DNA from: Strix aluco
Taxonomy: Eukaryota > Chordata > Aves > Strigiformes > Strigidae
Assembly: GCF_031877795.1 (NCBI RefSeq)
Contig: NC_133971.1
Location: forward strand, 730,501 to 794,500
Direction: 5' to 3'
Length of the DNA: 64,000 nucleotides
The position numbers were made by a program, and so were the translations under genes. How positions within the stretch are numbered: position 1 is the stretch's first letter; each line of letters begins with the position of its first letter. The notes below the pieces were generated by a model. The model was not told the origin of the DNA. It ran no database searches and worked only from the letters and a program-made list of their open reading frames with translations. Shown here in pieces: positions 13,137-23,504 of this stretch.

Positions 13137-13729
13137 CTTTTGTTTTCTTTTTCTTTTTCTTTTTCTTTTTCTTTTTCTTTTTCTTTTTCTTTTTCTTTTT
13201 CTTTTTCTTTTTCTTTTTCTTTTTCTTTTTCTTTTTCTTTTTCTTTTTTCTTTTTTCTTTTTTCTCTTTCTCTTTCTCTTTCTCTTTCTCTTTCTCTTTC
13301 TCTTTCTCTTTCTCTTTCTCTTTCTCTTTCTCTTTCTCTTTCTCTTTCTCTTTCTTTTTCTTTTTCTTTTTCTTTTTCTTTTTCTTTTTCTTTTTCTTTT
13401 TCTTTTTCTTTTTCTTTTTCTTTTTCTTTTTCTTTTTTTCCATCTTTGCCTTTTCTCCCTTTCTTTTCCTTTTTATTTTCCTTTTCTTCTTACTTTTCTT
13501 TTTTCTATTTTTTCATTTTTTTCAATTTTTTCAATTTTTCTATTTTCCCTATTTTCCCTATTTTTCCTTTTTTCCTTTTCCTTTTCCTTTTCCTTTTCCT
13601 TTTCCTTTTCCTTTTCCTTTTCCTTTTCCTTTTCCTTTTCCTTTTCCTTTTCCTTTTCCTTTTCCTTCCCCTTCCCCTTTTCCTTTTTTTTTCCTCTTTA
13701 TTTCTTTCTTTGTCTTTCTCTTTCCTTTT
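13137..13729. repeat. Polypyrimidine/polypurine tract of hexamer microsatellites
   Basis: Almost 600 bp of nearly pure pyrimidine on the + strand. Sub-blocks in order are (CTTTTT)n at about 13144-13250, (CTCTTT)n at about 13261-13352, (CTTTTT)n again to about 13437, an irregular T-rich part with some A at 13438-13566, and (CCTTTT)n at about 13567-13675. Both strands stay open in several frames, giving poly-Phe/Ser/Leu or poly-Lys/Glu translations that are artefacts. Mirror symmetry within the blocks would allow triplex (H-DNA) structure. Assembly length here may be unreliable. Confidence 0.97.
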
Positions 13730-15990
13730 GGAGACAGGGTAAACAGCTAAAAATGAATCCATGGCCAAGAGATTCCTACATGCAGCTGTGTGTGTGCACG
13801 CATTTCATCCCTAACTCGATGCTCTCAGTTCCTAGGCATCCTAGAAGTGAGCCAAGAGGAAGCATTTCAGCCGCGGTGCTGAGCCTGCCGGGGCGTTCTG
13901 GGGGGCGAGGCAGAGCTGGAGCAGCTGTGGGCTGGCCCAAGGAGACCCTCGCTGTGCTTCTGCTCCTGCGGTGCCCAGAAGATCCAGTGAGCAGGTGGGA
14001 ACAGGCACTGCTCTTCCAGCGCCAGGTGCTGGCCAGGGAACCGTCCAAAGACAACACATTTTAAAGAAGTGCTCAGTTCTTTCTCTCTTTGTGTAATAGC
14101 ACAGGAGGACTTCCAGTAAAACCCATATTTCCTTCGCAATGGCAGCTAAGACATATCAAGAGGTTGTTTTCGTTTCTGGGAGGAGGATGTCCTGGTCTCC
14201 CAATCCAAATAAAAGTGATCACCAGATCACCAGGCAGATCTTTTCGTAGCGACCTGACCACTCTTAGTTACCATGTTAGAAATGTGGCATTATACTCTTG
14301 GTCTTCTCTTAATCCTTTTTTTTTTTTTTTTTTTTTAAATTAATCACTGCTTCAAACTGTGGTTGAGAGATGGGGTCTTCTAATATCTGCCCCATGTAAT
14401 CAGTGAAGAGGAGAGCTTGTGAAATATAGATTATATCTGATTTTTATTATTATTAGTAGTTGACATTCTATGTCATGTTGAGCACCACAGCAGAGTGTGG
14501 TGTTTTCTAAAGAGCCTGTGCTTACACCATATCCTTAAATGTAAAAAGATTATTAAAAGCCTCAAACTGGAAAACACTTATTTCCAAACAATTTAAAGAT
14601 ACATACAGCCTATAGTTTGCTTTAGATTGTGTGAGTTCCTACGCAGTATGGCAACAAGGAACATTTTTTCAGTGCCATGCCTTCTGACGTGACTTGCAGC
14701 CCGTTTTGAGCATTTGCCCAAGGTGACCAGCAGCCCTGGAAACCCTCTGACCATGTTGTCCTTCCTCTCTGTGTGCCTGGAGGACTTCTGGGGTTGTATT
14801 CCCCAGGGCTCTGCAGTGTGATCATCAGTTTCCCCATCGCTCTTTATCAATAGATCAGGGAAAAACTGCCCATCCCCAGGACCTGCCCCCCAGGAAGGGA
14901 TTCTGCGGAGAAGTCGAAGCTATGGGCTGTTCGGCAGCGGAGGCATGGCCAAAGGATTTCCAGAGGTGACAAGCCAGGAGGTGACTAGCTGAACTGTCAG
15001 CTAGTGCGAGCCCAAGCTCAGGAGTGACACAGAGCATTAGTGTTTTGTTGTGATGCTTTGTCAAAAGCAGCAGACTGCTGTGCCCAAACCTTGTCCCGTG
15101 TGACCATTAGAGGAGCAGAGGCAGGGACTGTCTACGTGATGTGAATACGAGGAGAAAAACTGTGAACAAGAGGGAAAAAAAATCTTCTCATCCTAGCTTA
15201 GTGTCAGGCCTCCGTGGTACTCCTGCCTTCTGTGGCTTAGGATTATTTCTGTTTGTTGATATGCAGGGAAACATCTACCCTGGGTCAGTTCCTGCGTCGG
15301 CAGGTCTGGGTGAAAACCAGCCAGGGAAGCATGGGATGAGAGGCGAGGGTGCACCAGCTCCCAGCTCCTCCAGTCCTGGGTCAACGGGCAGCTGGAGGTT
15401 CCCAGCTGCAGCCACCCTCCTGCCCCGGATCTGTGGGATTTCAGCCACACGACCTTCCTGCAGGTCACACACGTACACCGGCATCCACCCAGCCGGCGTG
15501 AGCCTCATGACCGGCGGAAGCAGCAGGTCTGGGTGAGAAACACGTGTTTTGCATCACTTGCCACCCTCCCTTTGCATGCAGCAGCGTGTCTGTCACCTGC
15601 CTGCTCTGTGCTCAGCGTTAATTAATTTCCAGTAAAATGAAAATTAAACACACGTTACAAAAAAATCTCGAGCGTGAAACAAATCTGTGTAGACTTTAAT
15701 TTGACACATCATAAAGTTTTTCAGGCAAGACCAGGAAGACAGCGTCTGATTAATCTAATATGCAAATATAAGCCTGTTAGCAATTCATGCTATAAAATAT
15801 GAATAAGACAATGACAAAATTGAGGTTTATTCCTGGGTGATGTGAAGCAATCCATCTCAGTCCTTAAGAAATACTCAGGGAGTCACTGGCTCTGCTGATG
15901 AAAAACCAAGAGGGGTTTTCAGAGGGGAATCTCAGGGTTTACAAAGAGAATATGTAAAGACAACATGTCTGCTGGACAGGTCGGAGCATC
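13730..15990. other. Intergenic, no gene recognised
   Basis: Single-copy sequence with a T21 run at 14316-14336 and no recognisable exon. A weak MIR-like phrase (ATCAGTTTCCCCATC) occurs near 14822 but without supporting flanks. Small frames on both strands at 13.8-14.1 and 15.1-15.5 kb match nothing known. Confidence 0.5.
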
Positions 15991-16980
15991 CAGTCACGAG
16001 TGGTGTCCCCCAGGGCTCGGTTTTGGGGCCACTCCTGTTTAACATCTTTATTGATGATCTGAACGAGACGATCAAGTGCACCCTCAGTAAGTTTGCAGAT
16101 GACACCAAGCTGGGTGGGAGTGTTGATCTGCTCGAGGGTAGGGAGGCTCTGCAGAGAGACCTGGACAGGCTGGAGCGATGGGCTGAGGCCAACTGTAGGA
16201 GTTTCAATAAGGCCAAATGCCGGGTGCTGCACTTGGGCCACAACAACCCCCAGCAGCGCTACAGGCTTGGGGAGGAGTGGCTGGAGAGCTGCCAGTCAGA
16301 GAGGGACCTGGGGGTGTGGATTGACAGCCGGCTGAACATGAGCCAGCAGTGTGCCCAGGTGGCCAAGAAGGCCAATGGCATCCTGGCTTGTATCAGCACT
16401 AGCGTGGCCAGCAGGGACAGGGAAGGGATCTTACCCCTGTACTTGGCACTGGTGAGGCCGCACCTCGAATACTGTGTTCAGTTTTGGGCCCCTCACTCCA
16501 AAAAGGCCATTGAATGACTCGAGCGTGTCCAGAGAAGGGCAACGGAGCTGGTGCAGGGTCTGGAGCACAGGTCTGATGGGGAGCGGCTGAGGGAACTGGG
16601 GGGGTTTAGTCTGGAGAAGAGGAGGCTGAGGGGAGACCTCATCGCCCTCTGCAACTCCCTGAAAGGAGGGTGCAGAGAGGGGGGAGGAGTCTCTTGAGCC
16701 AAGGAACCAGCGGCAGGACAAGAGGTAATGGCCTCAAATTGCGCCAGGGAAGGTTTAGACTAGATGTCAGGAACCATTTCTTTACAGAACGGGTAGTTAG
16801 GGGTTGGAATGGGCTGCCCAGGGAGGTCGTGGAGTCCCCATCCCTGGAGGTGTTTAAGAGTTGGGTCGACATAGTGCTGAGGGATATGGTGTAGTTGGGA
16901 ACTGTCAGTGTGAGGTCAATGGTTGGACTGGATGATCTTCAAGGTCTTTTCCAACCTAGATGATTCTGTGATTCTGTGAT
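15991..16980 (+). mobile_element. CR1 LINE copy A, 5'-truncated
   Basis: Starts abruptly inside ORF2 at the segment encoding [20 protein letters not shown] and runs to the 3' end, finishing with GATTCTGTGATTCTGTGAT. It contains the reverse-transcriptase FADD box and the ORF2 C-terminal region. It is collinear without net indels with copy B 2,938 bp downstream, with about 30 mismatches by eye over about 990 bp. It shares with copy B a premature stop and a frameshift (see the pseudogene entry). Confidence 0.96.
16023..16894 (+). pseudogene. CR1 ORF2 reverse-transcriptase C-terminal fragment (copy A)
   Basis: The intact CR1 ORF2 product is an endonuclease/reverse transcriptase that copies the LINE RNA at a nicked genomic target. 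This fragment keeps the motif around the catalytic FADD ([12 protein letters not shown]) and the downstream thumb/C-terminal region up to KKAIE, where GAATGA creates a stop at about 16515-16517. Coding sense resumes and then shifts frame near 16680, with the tail ([15 protein letters not shown]) readable to 16894. Endonuclease, fingers and most of the palm are missing, so the fragment cannot be functional. Confidence 0.93.
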
Positions 16981-18112
16981 CTTCTTCGTCCCACTCGCAA
17001 AGGACAAGTAACGGCATGAAAATATGTGGCTGCACACGTGGCTTCCAGCCTGAGTAGAGGTGGATGCTCTAGGACAGCCAGGGTGCTGGTTAGGAACTGG
17101 TTAGAAAAAAAGAGGAAAAGGGGAAAAAAAAGGATTGAAAAGCTGCTATGGAATTATAGCATTTTGCATTCCATTTTCCTTCATCAGATGAAAAGAATTT
17201 TACCTCTTTTTTATTGCTGACTGATGGATGTTAGTCTTGAAATCTTTCCCTCGAACAGTTTTGAATCCCCGCAGCTGTAATTTTGGTATCTTCATGCTCC
17301 TCCGCTTTCTGCCCCTCGCCCGCAGCAGAGTGGCAGTGATCTCCCATTGCTGCACTTGGTTGTGGGGTTCCAATTCCTGCCAGGAGCCCTGGGTCGATTC
17401 GTGCTGCTCTGCGGGGGGTTGGGGCTCTCCTGCACCAGTCCTGACATCGATGGTGTTTTACCTTCAGCGCTGCTCCTGTCCCACGCACTGGATGTGCCCG
17501 TTCTGTACTGAAAGGCTCCGTGTGAATGCCCTGACAATTTTCAACACGCTCAAAAGATTTTAAAAATGCAATATTAAAACCAAAAACCAAACAAAAAAAA
17601 GGCAAATACAACATGACAATCTTGAACGTATGCGCCACTGAAGAGTCAGCAGCACGCAAGTCTTGGACACCCACACAGGGAAGGAGCAGGCTCTTCCGAT
17701 ACGGGGGCTGATTTTCCCTTTTTGTAGCACAAATTCTGCTGTGAGGAGGATACTGTGGGCTCCCCTTGACAGCGTAACCTTTCTACCTCCCTTTTTCACT
17801 AAGTTTGAAAGGCTAAGGAGTGCACGTGAGGCATGGGAAAATGAATCAGATCTGAATTAATAATTTTTTCCTAGGGCTCCCTCTGTGTCCAGAAATTTGC
17901 GTTCGACCTGCCCTTGTCTTCCCCACACAAGGTATCACCACGGCTCCGGCTCGCAAGCAGGGCAGGCTGCGCACTGGCAGCCCTGCCAGAGTTCATCTTT
18001 TCCTTTTTTTCACCCAAAGTGGCTCACCTTGTAGCCATGGCAACTCTCTGCCAGGCGCAGACAGGCCCCGGAGCTGGTGCTGCCTGCAGCTTCCCACCCG
18101 CCATGAGCTGGA
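16981..18112. other. Spacer between CR1 copy A and the 18-kb minisatellite
   Basis: No gene recognised. It contains a short A/G-rich run near 17105-17140 and an A-rich run near 17570-17600. The frames at 17228-17674 on both strands have no recognisable domain. The sequence becomes GC-richer toward 18.1 kb. Confidence 0.5.
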
Positions 18113-18631
18113 GCATCCCTTCATGGGCTACAGCAACCCTTCGTGGGCCAGTACATGCCTTCGTGGGCCAGTACATCTTCTCGTGGGCACATCATCCCTT
18201 CATCTGCCGCAGCATCCCTTCATGGGCCACAAGATCCCTTCATCCATTTTTGGGCTGCAGCATCCCTTCGTGGGCCACTGCACCCCTTCATGGGCCAGTA
18301 CATCCTTTCATGGGCACAGCATCTATTCGTGGGCCACTGCACCCGTTTGTGGGCCACAGCATCCCTTTGTGGGCCAGTACATCCCTTTGTGGGCCTCAGG
18401 ATCCCTTTGTGGGCCAGTACATCCTTTTGCGGGCCAGTATACCCTTCATGGGCAGAGCATCCTTCATGGGCCACAACATCCCTTTGTGGGCCAGTACATC
18501 CTTTTGTGGGCCTCAGGATCCCTTCATGGGCCAGTACATCCCTTCAAGGGCAACTGCATCCCTTCATGGAACAGTACATCCATTTGTGGGCCACTGCATC
18601 CATTCATGGGCTGCAGGATCCTTTCATACAA
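18113..18631. repeat. Minisatellite, about 20-21 bp unit, abutting a CR1
   Basis: About 25 imperfect copies of a unit like CATCCCTTCATGGGCCAGTA run up to the first base of CR1 copy B. Units vary mainly at CTTCATGG/CTTTGTGG and CCAGTA/CCACAG/CCTCAGG. Three + frames stay open through the array, and one of them runs on into the CR1 coding sequence. The exact contact between array and CR1 suggests the unit arose at, or was expanded from, the insertion junction. Confidence 0.93.
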
Positions 18632-19832
18632 CACATGCAGGACAACCAGGGGATCAGCCTCAGTCAGCATGGGTTTATGAAAGGCAGGTCCTGCTTGACA
18701 AACCTGATCTCCTTCTACGACAGAGTGACCTGCTTATTGGGTGAGGGAAAGGCTGTGGATGTAGTTTACCTTGACTTTAGTAAGGGCTTTGACACCGTTT
18801 CCCACAGCATTCTCCTGGTGAAACTGGCTGCTCGAGGCTTGGATGATCGCACGCTTTGCTGGGTAAAAAACTGGCTGATGGCCAGGCCCAAAGAGTTGTG
18901 GTGAATGGAGTTAAATCCAGTTGGCGGCCGGTCATGAGTGGTGTCCCCCAGGGCTCGGTTTTGGGGCCACTCCTGTTTAACATCTTTATTGATGATCCAG
19001 ATGAGGGGATCGAGTGCACCCTCAGTCAGTTTGCAGATGACACCAAGTTGGGTGGGAGTGTTGATCTGCTCGAGGGCAGGGAGGCTCTGCAGAGAGACCT
19101 GGACAGGCTGGAGCGATGGGCTGAGGCCAACTGGGGGAGTTTCAATAAGGCCAAATGCCGGGTGCTGCACCTGGGCCACAACAACCCCCAGCAGCGCTAC
19201 AGGCTTGGGGAGGAGTGGCTGGAGAGCTGCCAGTCAGAGAGGGACCTGGGGGTGTTGATTGACAGACAGCTGAACATGAGCCAGCAGTGTGCCCAGGTGG
19301 CCAAGAAGGCCAATGGCATCCTGGCTTGTATCAGCACTAGCGTGGCCAGCAGGGACAGGGAAGGGATCTTACCCCTGTACTTGGCACTGGTGAGGCCGCA
19401 CCTCGAATACTGTGTTCAGTTTTGGGCCCCTCACTCCAAAAAGGCCATTGAATGACTCGAGCGTGTCCAGAGAAGGGCAACGGAGCTGGTGCAGGGTCTG
19501 GAGCACAGGTCTGATGGGGAGCGGCTGAGGGAACTGGGGGGGTTTAGTCTGGAGAAGAGGAGGCTGAGGGGAGACCTCATGGCCCTCTACAACTACCTGA
19601 AAGGAGGGTGCAGAGAGGGGGGAGGAGTCTCTTGAGCCAAGGAACCAGCGGCAGGACAAGAGGTAATGGCCTCAAATTGCACCAGGGAAGGTTTAGACTA
19701 GATGTCAGGAACCATTTCTTTACAGAACAGGTAGTTAGGGGTTGGAATGGGCTGCCCAGGGCAGTGGTGGAGTCCCCATCCCTGGAGGTGTTTAAGAGTT
19801 GGGTCGACATAGTGCTGAGATATATGGTGTAG
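18632..19832 (+). pseudogene. CR1 ORF2 reverse-transcriptase fragment (copy B)
   Basis: The open part covers fingers/palm motifs (LDFSKGFDTVSH), a frame change near 18880-18890 (around NWLMARPK), the [11 protein letters not shown] block, the catalytic FADD within [12 protein letters not shown], and the C-terminal region to KKAIE. There the same GAATGA stop seen in copy A occurs at about 19453-19455. A later frame shift near 19618 is also shared with copy A, and the tail is readable to 19832. The N-terminal endonuclease is absent. This is a dead LINE remnant. Confidence 0.93.
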
Positions 19833-19918
19833 TTGGGAACTGTCAGTGTGAGGTCAATGGTTGGACTGGATGATCTTCAAGGTCCTTTCCAACATAGTTG
19901 ATTCTGTGATTCTGTGAT
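18632..19918 (+). mobile_element. CR1 LINE copy B, 5'-truncated
   Basis: Begins at the ORF2 segment encoding MQDNQGISLSQHGFMKGRSC and ends in GATTCTGTGATTCTGTGAT. It is about 300 bp longer at the 5' side than copy A and otherwise collinear with it. It includes the palm-domain phrase VYLDFSKGFDTVSHS and the catalytic FADD box. It is immediately preceded by a minisatellite. Confidence 0.96.
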
Positions 19919-21038
19919 GGGCTGTTCCCACACCCCGGGTGCAGGCCCAGAGGTGCTGGACAAGACTCCCCAGTGGACCTGAGCAGGGGGCTGGGTCCAT
20001 TCTCCTCAGAAGGGCCGTTACCAACACTGGGGTTTGCTGCTGTCACTAACAGCCCTGTGCCACAGCACACGCTCTCTGTCTCCAGAAATGTCCCGTTAGG
20101 ATGTACATTCTGGGGTGAAAAAGGGATTTGATCCTGCTTAAAGGCATTAAAGGGATGGAGTCACACAGCCTGGGATTTTGCTCCCAGGCTTTTCGCTGTT
20201 GTTTGTTATTACAGACATTTGTTACACCCTGCACCAGTCGGGTTGTCCTCTAAGATACCTTGTCATTACAGCAGCAACCTTCCTGAGCGAAAATTTCTTA
20301 TTGAAGATTTCTTAATGGAAACCTTTAATTAAGGCTTCCGATAGTTTTCTCTTCTTTATTCAAACAGGCAGCCCAAACCCTTTACTTTCCTTTCCTTTCC
20401 TCCTCCCGGGGGCCTGAGAAAACAAAGGGCGGAAGAGAAAAGCAAACTCACGCTGTCTCTTGATCCTGGCAGCACCTTCGTAGGGCTGAAGCGGAACTGG
20501 GGGCAGGTGCCTCGAGGAGGCCTGAGGTGATGGGTGGAAATCACGGGGTATCCCGACCCACGCCCGTGCGGGAGTGGCCTGGTGCGAGGGATGGCTGCGT
20601 TCGCCGTAATGAGGAGCTGCAGCTCCAGAAGCCTCCGCGTTGCTCCCCGGGGAGCTGCTCCGGCTTTGCTTTCCAGAAGCCAGCGGAAAGGGCTGCGCAG
20701 GAGCCTCAGATCTGCATCGCTCACAGCCTGCAGTACTGATATTTCTGTATCAAGCACCCACCCCTGCGTTTCACACCAAGCTCTGTTTCTGATACAACGA
20801 CATCCCCAGAAAAGGGCAAATCTCCAGAGTCACACGTCTGTTGTGACAGTAGAGATGGGAAGAGTGGACTGGACTCGTTGAAAAAGAGATGACAGTAATA
20901 AACCAGATAACAGTCCATAGGGTGATGTTGTACCAGTCCAAAGGTAGGAGTCTGTGGGCTGATTGTCAGTGCCATAGAGCAGAAGAGACGTGTGCCTTCT
21001 GCCATGGCTCTGTTTGTATCTTATGAAGGTGGGCAAAT
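19919..21038. other. Intergenic spacer between CR1 copies
   Basis: No gene recognised. A moderately GC-rich part at 20.4-20.7 kb carries overlapping open frames on both strands (133 and 115 codons) without recognisable domains. Confidence 0.5.
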
Positions 21039-23504
21039 GAATCACACAATCGTTTAGGCTGGAAAAGACCCTTGAGATCATTGAGTCCAACCATTAACCC
21101 CACTGCCAAGCCCACCACTAAACCCTGTCCCTACGCGCTTTTAAACACCCCCAGGGCTGGTGACTCCACCACTCCCCTGGGCAGCCTGTTCCAGAGCTTG
21201 ACAACCCTTTTGGTGAAGACGTTTTTCCTAATATCCCATCTAAACCTCCCCTGGGGCAACTTGAGGCCGTTTCCTCTCATCCTGTCACTTGTTCCTTGGC
21301 TCAAGAGACTCACCTCCAGCTCTCTGCACCCTCCTTTCAGGGAGTTGTAGAGGGCCATGAGGTCTCCCCTCAGCCTCCTCTTCTCCAGACTAAACCCCCC
21401 CAGTTCCCTCAGCTGCTCCCCATCAGACCTGTGCTCCAGACCCTGCACCAGCTCCGTTGCCCTTCTCTGGACACGCTCCAGCACCTCAATGTCTGTCTTG
21501 GAGGGAGGGGCCCAAAACTGAACCCAGTCATCGAGGTGCGGCCTCATCAGTGCCGAGCACAGGGGGACAATCCCTCCCCTAGTCCTGCTGGCCACACTAT
21601 TTCTGATACAAGCCAGGATAACGTTGGCCTTCTTGGCCACCTGGGCACACTGCTGGCTCCTGTTCAGCCACTATTGACCAACACCCCCAGGTCCTTTCCT
21701 GCTAGGCAGCTTTCCAGCTGCTCTGCCCCAGGCCCGTAGCGTTGTGTGGGGTTGTTGTGACCCGAGCACAAGACCCTGCACTGGGACTTTCTGAACTTCA
21801 TACAGTTGGCCTTGGCCCATCGCTCCAGCCTGCCCAGACCCCTCTGTAGAGCCTTTCTGCCCTCAAGAAGATCAACACTCCCACCCAACTGGGTGTCATC
21901 TGCAAACTGACTGAGGGTGCACTCAATCCCCTCATCCAGATCACTGGTAAAGATATTGGACAGAACTGGTCCCAAGTACTGAACACCACTCGTGACCGGC
22001 CGCCAGCTGGATTTAGCTCTGTTCACCACAACTCTTTGGGCCCGGCCATCCAGCCAGTTTTTTACCCAGCAAAGAGTACACCCTTCCAGGCCATGAACAG
22101 CCAGTTTCTCCAGAAGAGTGCTGTGGGAAACAGTGTCAGAGGCTTTACTACAGTAAACAATATGCACAGCCTTTCCCTCATCCACTAAGCAGGTCACCTT
22201 GTCATAGAAGATCAGGTTTGTCAAGCAGGACCTGCCTTTCCTAAACCCGTCCTGACTGGGCCTGATCACCTGGTTGTCCTGTACCTGCCAAGTGAAGGCA
22301 CTCAGGATGAGCTGCTCCATAACCTTCTCCAGCACCGAGGCCAGGCTGACAGGCCCGTAGTTCCCCAGATCCTCCTTCCATCCCTTCTTGTAGGTGGGCA
22401 TCACATTTGTTAACCTCCAATCAGCTGGGACCTCCCCGGTGAGCCAGGACTGCTGGTAAATGACGGAAAAGTGGCTTGGTGAGCACTTTTGCCAGCTCCC
22501 CCAGTACCCTTGGGTGGATCCCATCGGATCCCACAGACTTAGATCATGGGGGCTTCATTCTGCTCCCTGTCTCTGTCTTCCAGCTCAGGGGGCTGGGTAC
22601 CCCGAGAACAACAGGTCTTGCTATTAAAGACTGAGGCAAAGAAGGCAAGAAGGCATTAAGTTCCGCAGACTTTTCCTCAGCCTTTGTTACCGTGTTTCCC
22701 CCTGCATCTAATAAAGGATGGAAATTCTCCTTAGCCCTCCTTTTGTTGCTCATGTAATTATAGAAACATTTTTTATTGTCTTTTACAGCAGTAGCCAGAC
22801 TAAGTTCTAGTTGGGCTTTGGCCCTTCTAATTTTCTCCCTGCATAACTTCACGACATCCTTGCAGTCCTCCTGGGTTGCCTGCCTTTTCTTCCAGAAGTC
22901 ATAAACTCATTTTATCCTGAGTTCCAGCCAAAGCTCTCTGTTCAGCCAGGTGGGTCTTCTTCCCTGCTGGCTCGTCTTTTGGCACATGGGGACAGCCTGG
23001 TCCCATGCCTGGAAGATTTTATTCTTGAAGAACATCCTGGACTCCTTTGCCTTTCAGGATGCCTCTCAAGGGACTCTGGCAACCAGGCCCCTAAACAGGG
23101 TGAATTCTGCCCTCCAGCAGTCCAAGGTGGCCATTCTGCTGACCCCCCTCCTTCCTTCTCCGAGAATCAAAAACTTTATCGTTGCATGATCGCTCTGCCA
23201 AAGACAGCCTCCAGCCATCACATCACCCACATGTCATCACATCACCAACCATCACATCACCCCCCAGTCCTCTCTGTTCACAAACACCAGCTCCAGTGGC
23301 GCCGCCTCCCCTAGCTGGCTCCCTCACCAGCTGTGTCAGGAAGGTCCCTTCCACACGCTTCAGGAACCTCCTGGACTGTTTCCTCTCCGCCCTATTGTCT
23401 TTCCAGCAGACATCTGGTAACCTGAAGTCCTCCACAAGAAGAAGGGCTGGCGATCGTGAGACTTCTCCCCTCTACTTATGGAATATTTCATCTGCCTCTT
23501 CAAC
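21039..23504 (-). mobile_element. CR1 LINE, long copy with endonuclease and RT remnants
   Basis: The longest CR1 in the window, about 2.5 kb, reads right to left. Its 3' end is at 21039 (AATCACACAATCGTTTAGGC on the + strand). Going leftward in element order, it holds part of the ORF2 endonuclease (23223-23504), a linker (about 22544-23200), the reverse transcriptase (about 21664-22540) and the C-terminal region (21131-21640). Similarity to the CR1 consensus ends near 23504, so the ORF2 start, ORF1 and the 5' UTR are missing. It lacks the GAATGA stop found in copies A and B and so belongs to a different lineage. Confidence 0.94.
21131..23504 (-). pseudogene. CR1 ORF2 (endonuclease/reverse transcriptase), decayed
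   Basis: Readable pieces in coding order: endonuclease C-terminal part with DFRLPDVCWKDNRAERKQS and FLTQLVREPARG; linker LCREKIRRAKAQLELSLATA and NKKCFYNYMSNKRRAKENF; RT with [34 protein letters not shown], an altered palm motif where the usual VYLDFSKAFDT reads [19 protein letters not shown], and the C-terminal [14 protein letters not shown]. Frameshifts and stops separate the pieces (for example near 21650 and 22530). The damaged palm motif, which normally carries a catalytic Asp, makes activity impossible even apart from the breaks. Confidence 0.9.

Noticed and set aside
13076-13768. Poly-Phe/Ser and poly-Lys/Glu frames
   Set aside because: Translations of the polypyrimidine microsatellite, with no gene context.
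21072-21739. Plus-strand frames across the long CR1, and similar frames at 8145-8832 and 55308-56021
   Set aside because: Antisense of CR1 ORF2 sequence; the coding sense of each element is on the minus strand.
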